Shown here piece after piece: positions 35,600 through 43,661 of a stretch of 64,000 bases of DNA. The notes under the pieces are model-generated. The model had not been told where the DNA came from and searched no databases. It was given only the letters and a program-made list of their open reading frames with translations. Each line of letters starts with the position of its first letter. Position 1 is the first letter of the stretch. Source of the stretch: Rhizobium sp. 18065 (GTDB lineage Bacteria > Pseudomonadota > Alphaproteobacteria > Rhizobiales > Rhizobiaceae); assembly GCF_902706095.1 (NCBI RefSeq), contig NZ_CACSJP010000011.1:62001-126000 (forward strand). The letters run 5' to 3'. The position numbers and the translations under genes were made by a program.

Positions 35600-35938
35600 G
35601 TGGATGATCGAAACACAATAGCAGTGGTAGCGCCGGACATGGGTCTCCGTCAATCGTTGGTCTTTGCCCTCGAGACGGAGGGGTTTGTCGTCGAGTCCTT
35701 CGTGAATTTGCGCGCCGCCAAAGTATCAATGGAAACGGTCGCCTGCGCCGTCATCGACGCGCGAGTGCTGAAGGCGGAAGAGGACGTCTGGCTGTCGCTG
35801 GGTCGATTGAGACGCAAGATCGTCCTTTTGACGACAGGGATCACCTCTTATGCCGATCGGGGAGCGGCTGCAGAACTTTCCACACCGTTCAATGGCGATG
35901 AACTCATCGAGCTGCTCGATCATCTGCCAAGCCCGTAA
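35600..35938 (+). CDS. Degenerate single receiver domain between fixJ and fixK (FixT-like candidate)
   Basis: A 112-residue protein starting with GTG, shaped like a lone receiver domain. The central Asp is kept ('AVIDARVL') but the N-terminal acidic pair reads 'VVAPDM' and the invariant Lys before Pro-Phe is replaced ('LSTPFN' instead of xxKPF). It should not undergo the normal phosphorylation switch. FixT of S. meliloti and Caulobacter is a small receiver-like protein that inhibits FixL and is made under FixK control, so a feedback role is a reasonable inference from place, size and degeneracy. A weak FixK-like sequence TTGATCCTGCGCAA lies at 35514-35527. Confidence 0.7.
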   Translation: MDDRNTIAVVAPDMGLRQSLVFALETEGFVVESFVNLRAAKVSMETVACAVIDARVLKAEEDVWLSLGRLRRKIVLLTTGITSYADRGAAAELSTPFNGDELIELLDHLPSP

Positions 35939-36024
35939 GGGTATTTCCGTAGAGGAACAAGCGAATTTTCCGGAGATCCAACATGCTGCATTCTCGGTTC
36001 ATCAAATCATCCTGGAGGCAACCC

Positions 36025-36669
36025 ATGCTGGCCTATTCTGACACTCGCCCCGCTCCCGCAGCCCGCGCCGCGAGCTTTGCCGACAGGATATCCGTTGCCC
36101 GTCTTTCGCCAATCTCCACATTCACTGCGGAAGCGGAAATTTACGCGCAGGGCGAGAAATCAGGTGCCTTTTATCAGATCGAATATGGTGCTGTGCGTAT
36201 ATTTCGGCTGCTTGCCGATGGCAGACGCCAGGTGATCGCGTTTCATCTGGCGGGCGAGACCTTCGGCTTCGAACCAGAAGACAACCACCACTTTTTCGCC
36301 GAAACCTTGGTGCCGACGGCTTTGAGAACCTTCACGCAGCCGAGACATGATGCCGTCCCGGCGAATATGATGAAGGCCGCCTTGCAGGCGATGATCAAAG
36401 CGCAGCAACACCTCTTGGTGATCGGAAGGCAAAATGCCGGCGAGCGCATCGCAGCCTTCCTGATGGATATGCTCAATCGTCAAGGTGAACACGATCAGGT
36501 CGAACTCCCAATGAGCCGTCAGGACATGGCCGATTATCTCGGTCTGACGATTGAGACCGTCTCGCGCGTATTGTCGAGATTCCGCGCCCAGGGTGTCATT
36601 CGGCTGCACAACAGCCGCAGCGTTGAACTCCTGAAGCTCGACACCCTTCGCCGGCTTGCCACTTCATAG
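36025..36669 (+). CDS. fixK: FixK, CRP/FNR-family activator without Fe-S cysteines
   Basis: A 214-residue regulator with a cyclic-nucleotide-type beta-roll (about 25-120), a dimerisation helix, and a HTH (about 165-205, 'SRQDMADYLGLTIETVSRVL'). The ExxSR signature fits recognition of TTGA half-sites. There is no cysteine in the protein, so it cannot carry an oxygen-labile cluster like FNR/FnrN; oxygen control must come from FixLJ. GGAGG stands eight bases before the ATG at 36025; an ATG at 35983 also has GGAG and would add 14 residues. Several matching boxes in the window make it the likely local master regulator. Confidence 0.94.
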   Translation: MLAYSDTRPAPAARAASFADRISVARLSPISTFTAEAEIYAQGEKSGAFYQIEYGAVRIFRLLADGRRQVIAFHLAGETFGFEPEDNHHFFAETLVPTALRTFTQPRHDAVPANMMKAALQAMIKAQQHLLVIGRQNAGERIAAFLMDMLNRQGEHDQVELPMSRQDMADYLGLTIETVSRVLSRFRAQGVIRLHNSRSVELLKLDTLRRLATS

Positions 36670-36709
36670 GCGGCCAACCTTCCGATGTCGCCTAATTCAT
36701 GGATCTAGT

Positions 36710-36949
36710 ATGCGTATAACGTTCGAAGCAGAAATGCCGGCAGGCGCTTCGGTCATTCATGTCGTGGAACCTACCTTGGTTGAGGACGGCAGGCTGATCG
36801 GTCTTCACAATGGCATAAGACGCAATTTTGCGCTCTCAGACATTCACGACATCTATTGCACCGAGACGGCGCAACTGATCTCCGTCGTCCAATGCCAATT
36901 GGCGTGCGAGGGATGCGATCGCGACTGTGCATGGCTGATCCGCAACTGA
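36710..36949 (+). CDS. Small protein with a C-terminal cysteine cluster
   Basis: A 79-residue protein downstream of fixK after 40 bases. Its C-terminus carries CQLACEGCDRDC (spacing C-x4-C-x2-C-x3-C), suggestive of metal or iron-sulphur binding; the N-terminal part is beta-rich and unfamiliar. The start ATG at 36710 has no strong ribosome-binding site; a perfect terminator follows the gene. Given the place at the end of the fixLJ-fixK cluster, a role in redox or oxygen response is possible, but this is inference. Confidence 0.6.
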   Translation: MRITFEAEMPAGASVIHVVEPTLVEDGRLIGLHNGIRRNFALSDIHDIYCTETAQLISVVQCQLACEGCDRDCAWLIRN

Positions 36950-37432
36950 TGTTAGTAAACGTTTTGCCTGAAGCGGGATTCCCCCTCCCTATTACGGCAA
37001 AAGAAAAGGGCGCGTCGGCGGGGCGCCCTTTTCTCATTCCTATCACCGAAGCCGACAAGCGATGGGATGACCATCGATCGCTGATCCAGTCGGTCACGGT
37101 CCTGCGCCTCGCGCAGCGAAGCATACCGCGCATCGGCGAGATTTCCTGATGCTGGCCCCGTTTTGCTGTCATGGATACGATCCAAGAATCCAGTCCACGG
37201 CTTGACGCAAGATGGAGACCGATTGCCGTCTCAAAGGGTATTTGTTTCCGGGACATCTCCAGCCCGGGCGTGCCGTAAAAAACGCCACGGCTGCAGCGGA
37301 TAAATCGACCGGCCTCTTCTGCTTCTAACCCTAAATTAAGGATAGATGCATTACAAATTGACTAACAGCGACCATGAAGGGTGGCACTCAAGGGAATATG
37401 ACATTCCGCTACCGACTGAGTGGAGTTCGAAT
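36950..37432. other. 483-bp intergenic region with terminator and CCCTAAATTAAGG motif
   Basis: After the terminator at 37002-37034 no gene is seen. CCCTAAATTAAGG at 37329-37341, about 90 bases before the chemoreceptor gene, resembles the motif before the globin chemoreceptor and in the 24832-25355 region. An open frame extends the chemoreceptor to 37346 but with no ribosome-binding site. Confidence 0.45.
37002..37034 (+). terminator. Rho-independent-type terminator closing the fix regulatory cluster
   Basis: AGAAAAGGGCGC (37002-37013) and GCGCCCTTTTCT (37023-37034) form a perfect 12-base stem with a 9-base loop. The A/T ends of the stem make it a possible bidirectional terminator. Confidence 0.88.
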
Positions 37433-39343
37433 ATGAAACGGCCTAGCATCAAGGCGGCTCTTGTCGCCGTGCTTTCCTGCATTCTGGTGCTGATCGCAGC
37501 ACTCTCGTTCGCGTCGTTGAAAGGTATTCACGAGCTCAACGACAATACACGGGAAATCAGCGGCTACTGGGTCGACAGGCTTGTCGTCGCGCGCACGATC
37601 AAGGGCGATTTCAACCTTCTGCGTCTGGGGCTGGCCAAGGAATTGCTTGCCGACACGCCGGCTGAAGTGACGACGGAAAAGGCCGGCGTCCAGAAGGTCA
37701 CCGACGACTTAAGGCAGGCGATTAAATCCTACGAAGACGGGGTTCGCACCGAAAAAGGCGCACAGCTGATCAAGCAGTTCACGACCACACTGTCTGCCTA
37801 TGACAAGCTGGGTGAAGAACTCGAACTGCTGAAACAGGCCGGCAAACAGGAGGAGGCCGAAACGCTTCTGAAGACCAAGATGAACGATGCCGCGATCAAG
37901 GCCAATACGGATGTGGACGCGCTTGTGAGTTTTATCATCGAGCGCGTCCGCGAATTCGCAGCGTCGAGTGAAAGCACCTACAGCACGGTGTTGACATGGA
38001 CGTTGATTATGGCAGGCCTGACTACCCTATTCGCCATTGCCGCCATAGTTTACGCAGTTGTTGGCATTGCCAATCCGATCATGCACATCACAGCCTCGAT
38101 GCGCAACTTGGCGCAAGGCGATCTGGCTACGAAAATCCCGTTTGACGGCCGCTCCGACGAAATCGGAGAAATGGCGGCCGCGGTCGCGACTTTCCGACAG
38201 GCCGGCATCACCAACAAGGAACTCGAGCGCCAAGCGGAAGAAAACCGGGCGCGCGACGACATGCAAAGCGCGGAGAACCGCCGACGTGTGGCCGAGGAGG
38301 CGGAAAAACTTCGCTTTGCGACGGAAACTTTGGGGAACGGCCTGAAACTGCTCGCACAGGGCGACATTTCCTTCCAGCTCACCAATGTGTTCGCACCGGA
38401 ATACGATATGCTGCGGCAGGACTTCAACGCTTCGGTCAAGCAATTGGGCACGATCATCTCGGGCGTGCTCGATACGGTCCATTCCATCGACACGGGCACG
38501 CGGGAAATCGCCTCCGGCGCCAGCGACCTTTCGAAGCGAACGGAGCAACAGGCCGCAGCATTGGAAGAGACTGCGGCAGCACTGGACCAGATAACTGTCA
38601 ATGTCTCGACATCGTCCAAGCGCACAGACGAGGCCCGTTCGGTGGCGATCCTCGCCAATGAAGATGCCGAGAAATCTGCGCAGGTGGTGGCTCGGGCTGT
38701 CGAGGCAATGCGGCGCATCGAGCAGAGCTCACAACAAATTTCCAACATCATCGGCGTTATCGACGAAATCGCCTTTCAAACCAACCTTCTGCCGCTCAAC
38801 GCCGGCGTCGAGGCCGCACGCGCAGGCGAGGCCGGCAAGGGTTTCGCCGTCGTTGCGCAGGAGGTGCGCGAACTCGCCCAGCGCTCGGCGACCGCTGCCA
38901 AGGAAATCAAGGGGCTGATCCACAACTCCTCAACCGAAGTGGACAATGGCGTCAAGCTCGTCGGCGATACAGGCGTGGCGCTGCAAGCCATTGGTGCTTA
39001 CGTGTCTCAGATCAATACCTTGATGGACGCGATCGCGACCTCGGCCAAGGAGCAATCGACCGGTCTCGCCGAGGTTAACACGGCGGTCAATCAGATGGAC
39101 CAGACCACACAGCAGAACGCAGCGATGGTTGAACAGTCGACGGCCGCGTCCGCCTCCCTCGCTCAGGAGGCCGGTAATTTGCGTACGCTTGTGAGCCAAT
39201 TCAAGCTCTCGCACAACGGAAGAAACGTTCAGACCGCCCCGCTCACGACATCGAGAATGCCGGTTTCGACGCGACCTATGCCGACGAGAAAGGCGGCGGT
39301 GGTCGGAAACCTTGCCGTCAAGGAGGATTGGCACGAATTCTGA
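37433..39343 (+). CDS. Methyl-accepting chemotaxis protein with four-helix sensor and CheR-docking tail
   Basis: A 636-residue chemoreceptor. A first membrane helix (about 10-30), a helical periplasmic domain of 4HB type (about 35-185), a second membrane helix (about 190-215) and a HAMP domain precede the signalling coiled coil. The final residues DWHEF match the xWxxF pentapeptide that binds CheR, as in only one other receptor of this window. In the otherwise invariant segment before the tip it reads 'LLPLNAGVEAARAGEAGKG': Pro replaces Ala at residue 454. The ATG at 37433 follows GGAG; an upstream ATG lacks this. Confidence 0.92.
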   Translation: MKRPSIKAALVAVLSCILVLIAALSFASLKGIHELNDNTREISGYWVDRLVVARTIKGDFNLLRLGLAKELLADTPAEVTTEKAGVQKVTDDLRQAIKSYEDGVRTEKGAQLIKQFTTTLSAYDKLGEELELLKQAGKQEEAETLLKTKMNDAAIKANTDVDALVSFIIERVREFAASSESTYSTVLTWTLIMAGLTTLFAIAAIVYAVVGIANPIMHITASMRNLAQGDLATKIPFDGRSDEIGEMAAAVATFRQAGITNKELERQAEENRARDDMQSAENRRRVAEEAEKLRFATETLGNGLKLLAQGDISFQLTNVFAPEYDMLRQDFNASVKQLGTIISGVLDTVHSIDTGTREIASGASDLSKRTEQQAAALEETAAALDQITVNVSTSSKRTDEARSVAILANEDAEKSAQVVARAVEAMRRIEQSSQQISNIIGVIDEIAFQTNLLPLNAGVEAARAGEAGKGFAVVAQEVRELAQRSATAAKEIKGLIHNSSTEVDNGVKLVGDTGVALQAIGAYVSQINTLMDAIATSAKEQSTGLAEVNTAVNQMDQTTQQNAAMVEQSTAASASLAQEAGNLRTLVSQFKLSHNGRNVQTAPLTTSRMPVSTRPMPTRKAAVVGNLAVKEDWHEF

Positions 39344-39603
39344 TGACGAGGCATCATGAAGAAGCGCGCCCGATCAACCCGGCTCTGCGTTGGTCGAGCT
39401 ACCGTGCGATGCGCGCGACACGGCTTCGGTGTAATTTGCAGATACGCCGATCAAGCGCACTCAGGACCGGATGCAGAGGGGGTTTACATCGACTGACGAT
39501 GCTCTGCGAGTCCGGTCCCGAAGCCTCACAGGCATTGGCCCGTTTTGCGAGACCGCGGTGATGATCATTCATTGGGGCTGAAAGATGGTTGCCCGGAGAA
39601 TTT

Positions 39604-39735
39604 ATGAGCATCACGGTTTCAGCGAATTCCGAAAGTCAGACATCTTTTTGGCCGCCTGAATTCATTCCGAAATTGGTGTTTCTGATTCTTTTACTTGCTC
39701 TTGGGCACACTATCGGCTTGGATAGATTATCTTGA
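39604..39735 (+). CDS. Candidate 43-residue single-helix membrane microprotein
   Basis: A short frame with a good ribosome-binding site (CGGAG five to six bases before the ATG). It has a polar N-terminus, 'FWPPEFIPK', and one membrane helix ('LVFLILLLALGHTIGL'). Such small membrane proteins are easily missed. Nothing indicates the partner; it lies between a chemoreceptor gene and an XRE gene. Codon composition is more AT-rich than the neighbouring genes. Confidence 0.4.
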   Translation: MSITVSANSESQTSFWPPEFIPKLVFLILLLALGHTIGLDRLS

Positions 39736-39829
39736 CTGTCGGGAGGCATGAGCTTCGGCTCAAGGTCAAGCCCCTCAAGGGCAGGGAGGCTGAGATCGAA
39801 GGAGGAGATCGATTTCGCGGCTCGGCAGG

Positions 39830-40099
39830 TCAGGTCCGCGATCTGTCGAGCAACTCCCGGATCGTTACCGTGTCATCGCTGACCAGCAAGAAGGCGGGTT
39901 GGAGATCGAGACCCTTGGCAATTCGCTCGAGGTTGTCGATCGATATGTTGCGCTCGCCGCGTTCTACCGCTCCGAAATATGACCGGTCCATATCGATCAT
40001 CAGGGCGAAGTCTTGCTGACTTATACCGCGCTCACCGCGATACTTGCGGATATTGTTCGCCACCAACTGGCGCAGATGTCCTGGATGCGTCTTTTTCAC
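39830..40099 (-). CDS. Small XRE-family regulator
   Basis: An 89-residue regulator consisting mainly of an XRE HTH (about residues 12-68: 'ISQQDFALMIDMDRSYFGAVERG') and a short tail. It belongs to the same controller-protein-like group as the product of 6755-6958. It is read towards the left, divergent from the GGDEF gene at 40296. Its targets are unknown; the 200-base gap to that gene has no clear palindrome. Confidence 0.8.
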   Translation of the reverse strand: MKKTHPGHLRQLVANNIRKYRGERGISQQDFALMIDMDRSYFGAVERGERNISIDNLERIAKGLDLQPAFLLVSDDTVTIRELLDRSRT

Positions 40100-40295
40100 C
40101 CGAACGACATCAGGCGAAAGCCGCTTTTAAGGCGACGGGTTTTAAGCACCATTTAACATTTTTATCGGATATTTCGGGCGTCGGCTTCCTATCACGACCG
40201 TTTGAAAGGTTTTCCTGTCGGGATACAGCTCGCCGTAGCAGCGGCGATCCCTATGGCATGAGGGGCCGAACATTACTGGAGGCGCGAGGAAGCAT

Positions 40296-41249
40296 ATGGC
40301 GGCAATATCTGACTTCCCCTCTGTCGATAGCCATATCGACCGGCTTGCGCGCATGTCGGGTCGCCGCGCCTTTACCATTACCATTGTTTCTTTGTTGCTT
40401 ATCACCACGCTGGACTATTGGAGCGCCGATGAAACGCGTCTGCAGGTTTGTTATGCGAGCGCATACATTATCCCGATCGCCATCGCCGCCTTCACGCGCG
40501 GTCGGCAGATCGGCCTTCTGGTCGCTTTGGTCGCCGCAGCTGTGACCCTGTCGAAAGGTTTCACGCTGACCGAGAGCATCAATGCGGCAGTGTTGCTGCA
40601 AAATGCCGCCCCCCGTGTTGTCGCTTTCGCATTCGTCGCAATTGCTGCTGCCGCGTTCCGGCAATCCTACCACGCCGTGTCGACGCTTGCTTCTAGCGAT
40701 CGAATGACCGGCGTTCTCAACAAGGCTGCGTTTCATCAATGTGCTTCAGCGCTGCTGGAGGCTTCTCGTCGCCAGCGAGAATACGCAATGTTGCTCTTCA
40801 TCGATCTCGATGATTTCAAGTCTGTGAATGATCGCTACGGTCACGAGGCGGGTGATCGGGTGCTTCAGTCCTTCGGCTCGGTTGCTGGTTCCGCAATGCG
40901 GCGTGGCGACTGCCTGGGGCGGATCGGCGGCGACGAATTCGCAGCACTCATTCCGGCGACATCGATCTCTGCGGCGCGTCAGCTCGCAGCAGCCCTCCAT
41001 GAGAGGTTTACGCAGGCTTTGCTCGCTTGCGATATGCCGGTGACATGCAGCGTCGGCGCGGTTGTCGCCACTCCGGAAAACACAAATGAACTGCCAGATT
41101 TATTGAGGCAGGCGGACGCGCTCATGTATCAATCGAAGACGGCGGGAAAAAATGCCTTCCTCTTTGAGGTCGCAGCTGACGCGGATATTGAGAGAGATTT
41201 TGCCGGAGATAGAATTCTGGCGGTAACGGCCGAAGCTGCAGCAAAGTAG
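40296..41249 (+). CDS. Membrane diguanylate cyclase (GGDEF)
   Basis: A 317-residue c-di-GMP synthase with a short membrane sensor of four or five helices (about 25-130) and a GGDEF domain (about 140-300) with 'IDLDDFKSVNDRYGHEAGD' and intact 'GRIGGDEFAALIP' (near residue 209). The inhibitory site RRGD is present five residues before. GAGGAAG lies upstream of the ATG. It is followed after 49 bases by a DUF6894-type gene and then by the phosphotransacetylase gene, so it could head that run of genes. Confidence 0.92.
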   Translation: MAAISDFPSVDSHIDRLARMSGRRAFTITIVSLLLITTLDYWSADETRLQVCYASAYIIPIAIAAFTRGRQIGLLVALVAAAVTLSKGFTLTESINAAVLLQNAAPRVVAFAFVAIAAAAFRQSYHAVSTLASSDRMTGVLNKAAFHQCASALLEASRRQREYAMLLFIDLDDFKSVNDRYGHEAGDRVLQSFGSVAGSAMRRGDCLGRIGGDEFAALIPATSISAARQLAAALHERFTQALLACDMPVTCSVGAVVATPENTNELPDLLRQADALMYQSKTAGKNAFLFEVAADADIERDFAGDRILAVTAEAAAK

Positions 41250-41298
41250 GCTTCAAGAGCTGCATGCACCGCAAGGGCGGCGGACCTGGGGAGGCGTG

Positions 41299-41532
41299 AT
41301 GGACCAATACTTCTACAATATCTCGTCGGGGTCACAGACGATGCGGGACGCAACAGGTTATTTTGCCGCCAACCGCCCGGATGCTATCGCCTACGGAAAA
41401 ACTGTTGCCCGTGAAATCGCGATGGAAAGCAAGATGACAGTTTTCATCGAAATGCTGGATGCTGACGGAAGGATCGTCGCTCACATAGTGCATCGCACCA
41501 GACCACGGAGGCGGCAGACACTATCGCGTTAA
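41299..41532 (+). CDS. DUF6894-like small protein
   Basis: A 77-residue protein with the build of DUF6894 proteins: a beta start 'DQYFYNISSG', a central helix with conserved alanines ('RPDAIAYGKTVAREIAM') and an end strand ('FIEMLDADGRIVAHI'). Family function is unknown; such genes are common in rhizobia, often near signalling genes. GGGGAGG precedes the start closely, and a GTG directly before the ATG could serve instead. It lies between a cyclase gene and the phosphotransacetylase gene. Confidence 0.7.
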   Translation: MDQYFYNISSGSQTMRDATGYFAANRPDAIAYGKTVAREIAMESKMTVFIEMLDADGRIVAHIVHRTRPRRRQTLSR

Positions 41533-41605
41533 CTTTTGGTGCTTGCATTGTGCCTGGAAGGCAGGTCAATGATCTGGGCTCAGGACGTCTGGAGGCGCAA
41601 TCACG

Positions 41606-42550
41606 GTGAATCCCGAACTACGAGAACACGGACGCTACCGAGACTACATCCAGCAGGCGATGTCCGAACCGGCAATGCGCACTGCTATTGTCCATCCCTG
41701 CTCTGTGGACGCCCTTCGATCATCGCTGGATGCGCGTGATCAGGGTATTCTCGACCCCTTGCTGGTTGGACCCGAACGCAAGATCCGGTCAATTGCGGAG
41801 GCCGCGGGTCTCAGCCTTGCCGGTATAGATCTCGAACCGGTGGAGCACAGTCACGCGGCTGCATGTCGCGCTGTGGAGCTTGCCTCGCAGGGAAAAGTCC
41901 AAGCCTTGATGAAGGGCAGTCTGCATACCGATGAGCTCCTCTCTGCAGTGGTCGCTTCCGGATCGGGCCTGAAGACCGAAAGGCGAATGAGCCATGCCTA
42001 CATCATGGACGTCCCTGCCTATGACAAGCTTCTGGTGGTTACCGACGCGGCGATCAACATTCAGCCGGACCTGGACCAGAAACGCGATATTTGTCAAAAC
42101 GCGATCGATCTCCTTCGTCACCTTGGAGTGGAAAGACCTTTGGTCGCTGTTCTGGCCGCCGTGGAAACTGTCAACAGCAGGATGGCGGCAACACTTGATG
42201 CTGCCGCATTGACGGTTATGGCGTCACGCGGCCAGATCCAGGGCGCGATCGTTGACGGCCCGCTTGCCTTCGACAACGCGATCAACATTGAGGCTGCGCA
42301 GGCAAAACTGATCACGTCGCCGGTTGCCGGCCGGGCCGACATACTGCTGGTACCGGATCTGGAGGCTGGCAACATGCTTGCCAAGCAGCTTGTCTATTTC
42401 GCGGGTGCTGATGCCGCTGGTTTGGTTCTCGGCGCACGGGTCCCAATCATTCTGACCAGCCGGGCTGATTTGCCCAAAGTCCGACTGGTATCCTGCGCGC
42501 TGGCAAAAATTCTGGCCAGAGCCTACCAGGCGCGACATATGCCAGATTGA
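41606..42550 (+). CDS. pta: Phosphate acetyl/butyryltransferase (Pta family)
   Basis: A 314-residue enzyme that interconverts acetyl-phosphate and acetyl-CoA. It is of the short PTA_PTB type without an N-terminal regulatory domain; 'ALMKGSLHTDELL', 'LVVTDAAINIQPDLDQK', 'GAIVDGPLAFDNAI' and 'PDLEAGNM' are family landmarks. It begins with GTG. In the gene run pta-usp-ackA-xfp it would turn acetyl-phosphate from phosphoketolase into acetyl-CoA, or the reverse. I found no FixK box directly in front of it. A butyryl specificity cannot be excluded from sequence. Confidence 0.88.
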   Translation: MNPELREHGRYRDYIQQAMSEPAMRTAIVHPCSVDALRSSLDARDQGILDPLLVGPERKIRSIAEAAGLSLAGIDLEPVEHSHAAACRAVELASQGKVQALMKGSLHTDELLSAVVASGSGLKTERRMSHAYIMDVPAYDKLLVVTDAAINIQPDLDQKRDICQNAIDLLRHLGVERPLVAVLAAVETVNSRMAATLDAAALTVMASRGQIQGAIVDGPLAFDNAINIEAAQAKLITSPVAGRADILLVPDLEAGNMLAKQLVYFAGADAAGLVLGARVPIILTSRADLPKVRLVSCALAKILARAYQARHMPD

Positions 42551-42715
42551 ACCGCTGCAGAGGCCATCTGCCGTGGGTTGTTCACGCGATCGTCAAAGCG
42601 GTAGGATTGACATGGTATCGCTCGACAAATGAGGTAGTCTGGACAGACCGATCGCAGTTGTCTTGAACAGACGCCGGCACCGGGAGGAAGCGCACGGCGG
42701 AAGGAGAGCAGCGTA

Positions 42716-43594
42716 ATGACGAGCAGGGAGTTTCCACGACATATTCTCTTCGCCACTGATTTTTCCGCGCGTTGTGACAGGGCCCAGGACCGGGCAATCC
42801 AGTTGGCGCTGCAATGGCGCGCAAAACTGACGGTCCTTTTCGCGTTCGAGGCCGACGCCGTGAGCGCATCGCAGACCACCGCGCATGCTTCCCTCCCACG
42901 AACCATCTCTTATGCCGCGTGTAGGCTGGAAGAAGAGCTATCCGGAATCGACACGTTGCAGAGCAACGTCGAGATCAGGCATGGGGCCGCCTACGAGGTT
43001 ATTGCTGGCTTCGTTGCGGAGATGTCTCCAGATATCGTCGTCACGGGTATTTCGAGCAATGACAAGCTTGGGCGATCGATCCTAGGTTCGACAACGACTT
43101 CGCTCTTGAGGATGGTGGTCGTGCCGGTGTTGGCCGTTAAGAAAAAACCGATCGATTCCGGGGCGCGCGTTCTGGTTGCCAGCGATCTCTCGGAAGGCTC
43201 AGCTGACGCTCTCAGAACCGCCATAGAATATTTTGATCCGGAGACAATCACACTTTTTCTCGCGCTGGACCCGCCATTTAGAACGTGGACAAACGACACG
43301 GGCGTCTACGAGCGAAGCTTCGAGACCGAGAGCCTCAAAAGGGCACGGGATTTTCTCGACAAGGCGATTGCGAAGCATCAATCCATCGAGCCGGTTATCG
43401 TGGCAGAGGTCGGTGACCCTTCCGAACTGGTCGCCCGCTACGCAATGGACCATGACATCGACATCGTGGTGACGGGGACAGAGGGGCGCGGCGGGCTATT
43501 GAACGTTCTGGTAGAAAGCGTTGCCAGCGGAATTATGTGGGAGGCGCCGTGTGACGTGTTCGTTGTCCCGCAGAAGAGACGGACTTCGGTCTGA
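42716..43594 (+). CDS. Tandem universal stress protein (UspA family)
   Basis: A 292-residue cytoplasmic protein of two Usp domains (about 5-145 and 155-290). First-domain landmarks are 'HILFATDFSARCDRA' and 'VTGISSNDKLGRSILGSTT'; second-domain landmarks are 'RVLVASDLSEGSADAL' and 'VTGTEGRGGLLNVL'. The G-x2-G-x9-G(S/T) nucleotide motif is recognisable in the first and loose in the second. It sits between pta and ackA, so it may adjust this pathway or cell survival when respiration stops; that is inference. Confidence 0.9.
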   Translation: MTSREFPRHILFATDFSARCDRAQDRAIQLALQWRAKLTVLFAFEADAVSASQTTAHASLPRTISYAACRLEEELSGIDTLQSNVEIRHGAAYEVIAGFVAEMSPDIVVTGISSNDKLGRSILGSTTTSLLRMVVVPVLAVKKKPIDSGARVLVASDLSEGSADALRTAIEYFDPETITLFLALDPPFRTWTNDTGVYERSFETESLKRARDFLDKAIAKHQSIEPVIVAEVGDPSELVARYAMDHDIDIVVTGTEGRGGLLNVLVESVASGIMWEAPCDVFVVPQKRRTSV

Positions 43595-43661
43595 GTTCGG
43601 ATGCGAGACGTCCCTATGCGCAGGGAAATGCGGCGCGGCGGACAAAGAGTGAGAGGCTTCA

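Noticed and set aside
36025..36669. FnrN (oxygen-sensing FNR) identity for the fixK gene
   Set aside because: The protein has no cysteine and so cannot hold the Fe-S cluster that defines FNR/FnrN.
41533..41605. Possible sigma-54 promoter before pta
   Set aside because: TGGTGC and TTGTGC are near but do not give the required GG-N10-GC pattern.
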